Below are positions 20,193 through 23,888 of a stretch of DNA of 23,888 nt, piece after piece. Position numbers and translations under genes: made by a program. The notes beneath the pieces were generated by a model that worked only from the letters and a program-made list of their open reading frames with translations, was not told the DNA's origin and did not search any database. Each line of letters begins with the position of its first letter. Position 1 is the first letter of the stretch. This DNA comes from Candidatus Vogelbacteria bacterium CG10_big_fil_rev_8_21_14_0_10_51_16 (GTDB taxonomy: Bacteria > Patescibacteriota > Minisyncoccia > Phycocordibacterales > JACRKE01), in contig PCYI01000019.1 in the NCBI GenBank assembly GCA_002774795.1, forward strand, positions 5,771-29,658, written 5' to 3'.

Positions 20193-21185
20193 TTAGCGCA
20201 CTCTCCACACAAACTCCTCCCAGCTCGTTTCACGTTTGCCTTCGGGGATGACGCGGAGGGGGAGGAGGCGGTCGTCTCGGATGGAGGCCGAGAGGATTTT
20301 TACCCGCATTTGTTTTCCTCTCTTTGTGGTGATGATGGTGTAAGTGCCGGGGGAGGGATTAAAGGCGCGCACCATGCGCTCGGCGGCTTCCGCCGCGGTA
20401 CTGTCGCTCTTTGGCGGCGTGGTCTCTCTTAGTTCGCGCTCACTTTCACTCTCGATCCCTCCTACGGAATTTTGCAAAATTCCGTAGGAGGGGAGGGAGA
20501 GCAGGTGCGGGTCGATTAAGCCGTTAGCCTTATTAAATTTGTGGGTGTAGGTTGCTTGAGCGTGGTCTTGGGGCCGAGGTTCGACTCGGCTGGCGAGCCA
20601 GTCGGGGATGACGCGGGCGAGGAGGTGGCCGCCAAGTGTTGAGAGTTTTAGCTCGAGTTCTTCATTTACTTCCGTGCCGTTTAGGGCCACTCGTTCTTCG
20701 GCAAGTATCGGTCCTTCATCCATCTTTTCGTCCATGAGCATAATGGTCACCCCTGTTTCAGAGTCGCCGTTTAAAATGGCGCTCTGGATGGGGGAGGGGC
20801 CACGATATTTTGGCAAGAGGGAGGGGTGGACGTTTAGGGTGCCGTGCTTGGGGATGCCAAGAAGTTTCTTTGGGATGAGTTTGCCGTAGGAAGCAACCAG
20901 GAACAGTTGGTAGTTTTTAGTTTGTAGTTTGTAGTTTAATTCAGAGTTCAGTTTTGTGGGTTGGAGGAGGGGGATGTCGTTCGCGAGGGCCCAGAGTTTG
21001 GCGGGCGGGGGCTTGAGAGCAAGCTTGCGGCCGGCCGGGGCGTCTGGGGTGGTGACAATAAGTGCCGGCAGGTAGCCATCGGCTTTGAGCGCGTCGAGTA
21101 CACCCACGGCAACGGGGGAGGTGCCGAAGAATACGATTTTGACATTTCTTGAATCTTGAGTCTTGAGTCTTGAATCTTGAATCAT
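20193..21185 (-). CDS. fmt: methionyl-tRNA formyltransferase
   Basis: A 330-residue enzyme that formylates initiator Met-tRNA using 10-formyl-tetrahydrofolate. The N-terminal formyltransferase fold has VKIVFFGTS, and the catalytic triad is intact: Asn118 and His120 in TLNVHPSLLPKYRGPSPIQ, and Asp156 in MDEKMDEGPIL. The C-terminal OB-like domain has ATYTHKFNKANGLID and RMVRAFNPSPGTYT. Three segments appear repeat-derived: the first 14 residues (MIQDSRLKTQDSRN, a heptamer tract), NYKLQTKNYQ at about 84-93, and about 30 extra residues (228-262) around a perfect palindrome between LID and the RAFNP motif. No alternative start is available, since VKI follows an AAT codon, so the tract is probably translated. 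It lies 27 bases downstream of def; no Shine-Dalgarno. Confidence 0.95.
   Translation of the reverse strand: MIQDSRLKTQDSRNVKIVFFGTSPVAVGVLDALKADGYLPALIVTTPDAPAGRKLALKPPPAKLWALANDIPLLQPTKLNSELNYKLQTKNYQLFLVASYGKLIPKKLLGIPKHGTLNVHPSLLPKYRGPSPIQSAILNGDSETGVTIMLMDEKMDEGPILAEERVALNGTEVNEELELKLSTLGGHLLARVIPDWLASRVEPRPQDHAQATYTHKFNKANGLIDPHLLSLPSYGILQNSVGGIESESERELRETTPPKSDSTAAEAAERMVRAFNPSPGTYTIITTKRGKQMRVKILSASIRDDRLLPLRVIPEGKRETSWEEFVWRVR
20457..20492. repeat. 36-bp perfect palindrome inside fmt
   Basis: CCCTCCTACGGAATTTTG (20457-20474) is followed immediately by its exact reverse complement (20475-20492). It encodes SYGILQNSVGG and neighbours in a segment absent from typical Fmt proteins. It looks like a mobile palindromic element captured in frame. 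Confidence 0.82.
20911..20938 (-). repeat. heptamer tandem repeat inside fmt (TAGTTTG type)
   Basis: Four 7-bp units on +: TAGTTTT, TAGTTTG, TAGTTTG, TAGTTTA. On the coding strand these specify the residues around NYKLQTKNYQ. The same unit family occurs in reverse complement at 5740-5760. Confidence 0.75.
21148..21182 (-). repeat. heptamer tandem repeat forming the 5' end of fmt
   Basis: Five exact-period units on +: CTTGAAT, CTTGAGT, CTTGAGT, CTTGAAT, CTTGAAT. The tract ends directly at the start codon (21183-21185) and encodes Fmt residues 2-13. Confidence 0.82.
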
Positions 21186-21202
21186 ACGTGGTTGTCTAAT
21201 TT

Positions 21203-21244
21203 ATTCCAGATTCTAGATACTAGATTCCAGATTCTGGACTCGAG
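21203..21244 (-). repeat. heptamer tandem repeat across the def 3' end
   Basis: Six 7-bp units on +: ATTCCAG, ATTCTAG, ATACTAG, ATTCCAG, ATTCTGG, ACTCGAG. The def stop codon (21213-21215) lies in the second unit, so the last 10 or so residues of Def are repeat-encoded. Confidence 0.78.
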
Positions 21245-21755
21245 AAACTTCCTCAAGTTGTTCCGTCTTATCGGTAAATAGAACGCCGTCGAGATGGTCC
21301 ACCTCGTGCTGGAAAATCTGGGCAAGCAGACCAGATGCTCCGCGAGCGAATCTCTTGCCATTGAAATCATAGGCCTCGACTGTGGCTTTTTCTGCTCGTT
21401 TGATTTTGCCAAAGTAGCCACGGACACTCAAACAGCCCTCATCAAGAAGCTGTTTTCTGCTTGCCAACTTGCTGATAGTGGGATTTATAAAAACGAGCGA
21501 CTCCGGAGAGGGTGGCTCCACTTTGTTTGAAAAAGCTCTTGGGGAGAGTATGAAAATGCGCTTGCTGATGCCGATCTGGGGGGCGGCCAAGGCGACCCCA
21601 TCGTCACAATCAGCAAGAGCGGTACTCATTGCTAGAAGCATTTCCGCAATGGTCTTTGTCCCAAACTCTTCCGCGAGCACCGGCTCGGCCTTGAGCCTCA
21701 ACACAGGGGCTTTGTATTGAACTATCGCAGGATGAGTGTTGGGAATCTTTGACAT
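21213..21755 (-). CDS. def: peptide deformylase
   Basis: A 180-residue metalloenzyme that removes the N-formyl group from nascent proteins, working after Fmt. All three motifs are present: GVALAAPQIG (motif 1, with Ala in place of the usual second Gly), EGCLSV (motif 2, metal-binding Cys), and QHEVDHLDG (motif 3, two metal-binding His and the catalytic Glu). ATG 21755 is used; TTG 21761 would add two residues and neither has a Shine-Dalgarno. The C-terminus (EEVSRVQNLESSI) is encoded by a heptamer tract that supplies the stop codon. It lies between priA and fmt, an arrangement common in bacteria. Confidence 0.96.
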   Translation of the reverse strand: MSKIPNTHPAIVQYKAPVLRLKAEPVLAEEFGTKTIAEMLLAMSTALADCDDGVALAAPQIGISKRIFILSPRAFSNKVEPPSPESLVFINPTISKLASRKQLLDEGCLSVRGYFGKIKRAEKATVEAYDFNGKRFARGASGLLAQIFQHEVDHLDGVLFTDKTEQLEEVSRVQNLESSI

Positions 21756-21798
21756 GAACAAAGTCTACCGTTAAAAAATAAAAAGGAAAAGCTGGTTA

Positions 21799-21833
21799 GT
21801 AAGAGGTAAGAGGTAAGAGGTAAGAGGTAAGAG
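21799..21833. repeat. five exact GTAAGAG heptamers
   Basis: Five identical 7-bp copies in the priA-def spacer (21762-21893). Being identical, it is the youngest-looking tract in the window and a likely variable site. Confidence 0.85.
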
Positions 21834-21854
21834 GAATTATGCGATCAAGTACTG

Positions 21855-21882
21855 ATTGTCAAGTGTTAATTGTCGAGTGTCA
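21855..21882. repeat. 14-bp period repeat (two heptads)
   Basis: ATTGTCAAGTGTTA followed by ATTGTCGAGTGTCA, two 14-bp copies with two mismatches, just before the priA stop codon. The period is again a multiple of seven. Confidence 0.65.
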
Positions 21883-21893
21883 CGCGTCCCATG

Positions 21894-23774
21894 CTACAAA
21901 ACATTCTCTGGGTCGACTTGGACCATAAAAGATGGGGGAAGGGCGCGAAGCATGGCCACGAGCTCTGGGTGAGGCCACTCGATTCGCGGTATGCGTAAAA
22001 GGAGGTGAGTCGTAGTTCGTTGGCCTCCACGGGCAACGCCGACATAGCGCGTGGGGTGATAGTCCGACCATCTAGTCGCTAGGTGTTCCAACTCTGACGC
22101 GAGAGCAGTCTCTCCTCGCGCGAGAGTAATCTTGACCAGGACGGTTGCGGGCGGGTAATGAAACTGCGCCCTTAGGGCAAGCTCATCTCGGTACCAACTT
22201 TGGAGGTCGCCGCGCATGAGTAAAGAGAATATCTCCTCATCAGCTTTGCGGGTTTGAATGATGAGTCTATTGTTTGCGAGCTCTCTGCAGGCGAGCAAGA
22301 GATGAAGCATCTTTTCCGGAATTCGAAAATTAGGGAGAGCAAAAAGGGCGTCGAGAGAAACGACTACGACCGTGGGAATCGCTTCGCGAAGATAATAAAG
22401 GGTCATTTCCGTGCCTATGAGAATGGCGCCCGGCGTGGTTCGCCACTCCTCGCAGATGGCCCGGGCCTCTTCGTGCGATGGAGTGGCGTCGGCATCTACG
22501 CGAAACCAGGGGGCTTCCGGAAAGAGCTCCTCCACTTCAGCGAGGACCTTCTCGGTACCGATGCCAAGAAGAGCAAAACGCCAACTTGTGCAAACGTTAC
22601 AACGATCACGCACTGGAAACAGTTTTCGACAACCAATACAGCGAAACTGTTGCTCTTGGTTGACCCCCGCAAACAGAGCAAGAGGCTTTTTGCAGTCCGG
22701 GCAAGTAACGACTGTTTCGCAGTCTTGGCAAATCGTGAGGGGGGAAAGCCCCTTTCTGTGGGTAAGGAGAAAGACAGACCCCCCTTCAGTAATACTGTTT
22801 GCAATCGCGCGCTTGCTTGCGTTTCCAAGAACGCGAAATGGCTCCCCGGGCTTACGCTCCTTTCGCATGTCCACGAGCTCTTGTTCGGCTGAGGCGCCCG
22901 GGCGAAAGGACATTTGATAAAGTGGTTGTACTTCACCCGCGTCATAGCGAGCAAGAGTCTCGAGCGAGAGGAGTGAGTCGGCGAGGACCAGATCCGCGCC
23001 CGAGGCCTCAGCAAGAAAGCGGGCGAAAAGCCTTTCGTCAAAATGGGGCCGGCCAATGGTGGCGTACGCAAATGAGTGCTCATGTTCGAGAATAATGCAA
23101 CCAAGATGAGGCACTGGGACCGAAAGAAAATAAGGGGTGCAGACGAGAAGGACGGGGCGTTTACTCTCGGCTATGGCACTCCAGCGGGTTCGCACAATCT
23201 TATCGGAGCAATTGCCATGGAGAATGTGGGCGTAGGTCTCTATGCCCTTTTGAAGCTCTTCAAAAAGAGCGGTTACGTCCGCGATGGTGGGGGCAACAAT
23301 GATTACTGATTCCTGCTTGGCGAATCGCTCACGAACAAAGCGCTTTAAAATGGTTAGTCGTCCCAAAAGGGACTCTTGGAGGGCGAAGGTGGTGGTGAGT
23401 GTGTTGGTCTGGTATTCTCGTTGGGGGCTTGCCTTGGGTGGCTTTGAAAGAATGGCGCTTGGTACTTGAGTGGCGATAACTTGGCCCATATGTTCCCCGT
23501 GCCAATCGGCGCAAGAGCGACAAGCTTGAAGAAAAGCGGACGTGAGAAACTGCTTTGCCTTGAACTCACCCATTTTCTTTATGGCAAATGTCTGGCTTTT
23601 TAACTCCGCCTTTTTGTTTTGAGCAGGGGTGACATCAACTACAAGCCCACTTACGGTGCGCCCGCGAACCGGAATGGTAATAAGTGAGCCCGGGGCAACT
23701 TCATCTGCCGTGAAGTAGGTTAGCGAATCTTTAAAGATGCCTCGCGCGATAGGGATGACCGTAAGAATGAACAT
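21894..23774 (-). CDS. priA: PriA-like primosomal protein N' with degenerate helicase motifs
   Basis: A 626-residue protein with PriA architecture: an N-terminal DNA-binding domain (MFILTVIPIARGIFKDSLTY, then PGSLITIPVRGRTVSGLVVD), two helicase lobes, the zinc-binding insert with all eight Cys (349, 352, 358, 361, 379, 382, 392, 395), GIGTEKV, and the C-terminal YRDELALRAQFHYPP region. However, the ATPase motifs are lost. Walker A (normally GVTGSGKT) is replaced near 131-140 by ALQESLLGRL. DEEH is LEHEH (229-233), the GSATPS motif is ADSLLS, and the motif VI region QVAGRAGR is LACRELANNR. It probably keeps a structural role at stalled forks or in primosome assembly without unwinding DNA. ATG 23774 has no Shine-Dalgarno; it is the first gene of priA-def-fmt. 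Read as a degenerate PriA rather than a pseudogene because the frame is intact. Confidence 0.9.
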   Translation of the reverse strand: MFILTVIPIARGIFKDSLTYFTADEVAPGSLITIPVRGRTVSGLVVDVTPAQNKKAELKSQTFAIKKMGEFKAKQFLTSAFLQACRSCADWHGEHMGQVIATQVPSAILSKPPKASPQREYQTNTLTTTFALQESLLGRLTILKRFVRERFAKQESVIIVAPTIADVTALFEELQKGIETYAHILHGNCSDKIVRTRWSAIAESKRPVLLVCTPYFLSVPVPHLGCIILEHEHSFAYATIGRPHFDERLFARFLAEASGADLVLADSLLSLETLARYDAGEVQPLYQMSFRPGASAEQELVDMRKERKPGEPFRVLGNASKRAIANSITEGGSVFLLTHRKGLSPLTICQDCETVVTCPDCKKPLALFAGVNQEQQFRCIGCRKLFPVRDRCNVCTSWRFALLGIGTEKVLAEVEELFPEAPWFRVDADATPSHEEARAICEEWRTTPGAILIGTEMTLYYLREAIPTVVVVSLDALFALPNFRIPEKMLHLLLACRELANNRLIIQTRKADEEIFSLLMRGDLQSWYRDELALRAQFHYPPATVLVKITLARGETALASELEHLATRWSDYHPTRYVGVARGGQRTTTHLLLRIPRIEWPHPELVAMLRALPPSFMVQVDPENVL

Positions 23775-23888
23775 AGCGTTAGTATGTATGGGGCCTGTCG
23801 TCGAATATCCATTTCGGCTACTTTTCCCAAAGTGCTACTGCGACTCGGTGAAAAATACTCATGGTAGCCCTGCTACTACTCCGTTTTT
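23775..23888. other. region upstream of priA at the window edge
   Basis: No gene can be supported in these 114 bases. GGCTAC (23816-23821) and GTAGCC (23863-23868) are complementary and may pair. GTAGC/GCTAC followed by TACTCCGTTTTT at the very end could be part of a terminator, but the window stops there. CATACT lies 6 bases before the priA start on the minus strand. Confidence 0.3.

Noticed and set aside
21799..21833. Possible CRISPR-like array
   Set aside because: The GTAAGAG units are 7 bp and contiguous with no spacers, so this is a simple tandem repeat.

Overview
The window looks like a stretch of a small-genome bacterium of the Patescibacteria / Candidate Phyla Radiation type (Parcubacteria-like). 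This is an inference, because no rRNA or ribosomal protein gene is present to confirm it. The reasons are that most recognisable genes lack a Shine-Dalgarno sequence, some appear leaderless, PriA has lost its helicase motifs, many orphan genes are present, and short tandem repeats run from spacers into genes.

Layout. (1) Positions 55-5374, all on +, nearly gapless: an alpha/beta hydrolase, a SAM methyltransferase, a broken membrane histidine kinase, a LuxI-type acyltransferase, and a second, intact membrane histidine kinase whose start overlaps the acyltransferase stop. I read this as a candidate small-molecule signalling operon; it is the most interesting part of the window. (2) Positions 5443-6812: a DUF167/YggU protein, a short ribosome hibernation factor and a membrane-anchored cyclophilin. 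(3) Positions 6813-9250: a short transcription unit and an ABC exporter half-transporter. (4) Positions 9249-12121: DnaA-box-like sites, a small secreted acidic protein, a putative DNA-binding orphan, a long hairpin element and a secreted Lys/Thr/Ala-rich protein, with clear promoters and terminators. (5) Positions 12122-17002: an SPFH (stomatin-like) protein and a very large SNF2 helicase fused to a methyltransferase, with an N-terminal triplicated module. (6) Positions 17063-18889: four small orphan genes with consensus promoters, strong Shine-Dalgarno sites and terminators; one reading frame is split by an in-frame amber codon. (7) Positions 19042-20139: a transglutaminase-like/TPR-like protein. 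(8) Minus strand, 23774 down to 20193: priA, def and fmt, a classical replication-restart / N-formyl-methionine cluster.

Two patterns cross the whole window. First, degenerate tandem repeats with a strict 7-bp period (or 14 or 21) but different unit sequences recur in spacers and extend into coding sequence: they supply the N-terminus and an internal segment of Fmt, the C-terminus of Def, and part of an insertion in the histidine kinase. Second, genes fall into two classes: conserved genes with little or no Shine-Dalgarno signal, and mostly orphan genes with strong Shine-Dalgarno sites and textbook promoters and terminators. No tRNA, rRNA, CRISPR array or complete insertion sequence was recognised.
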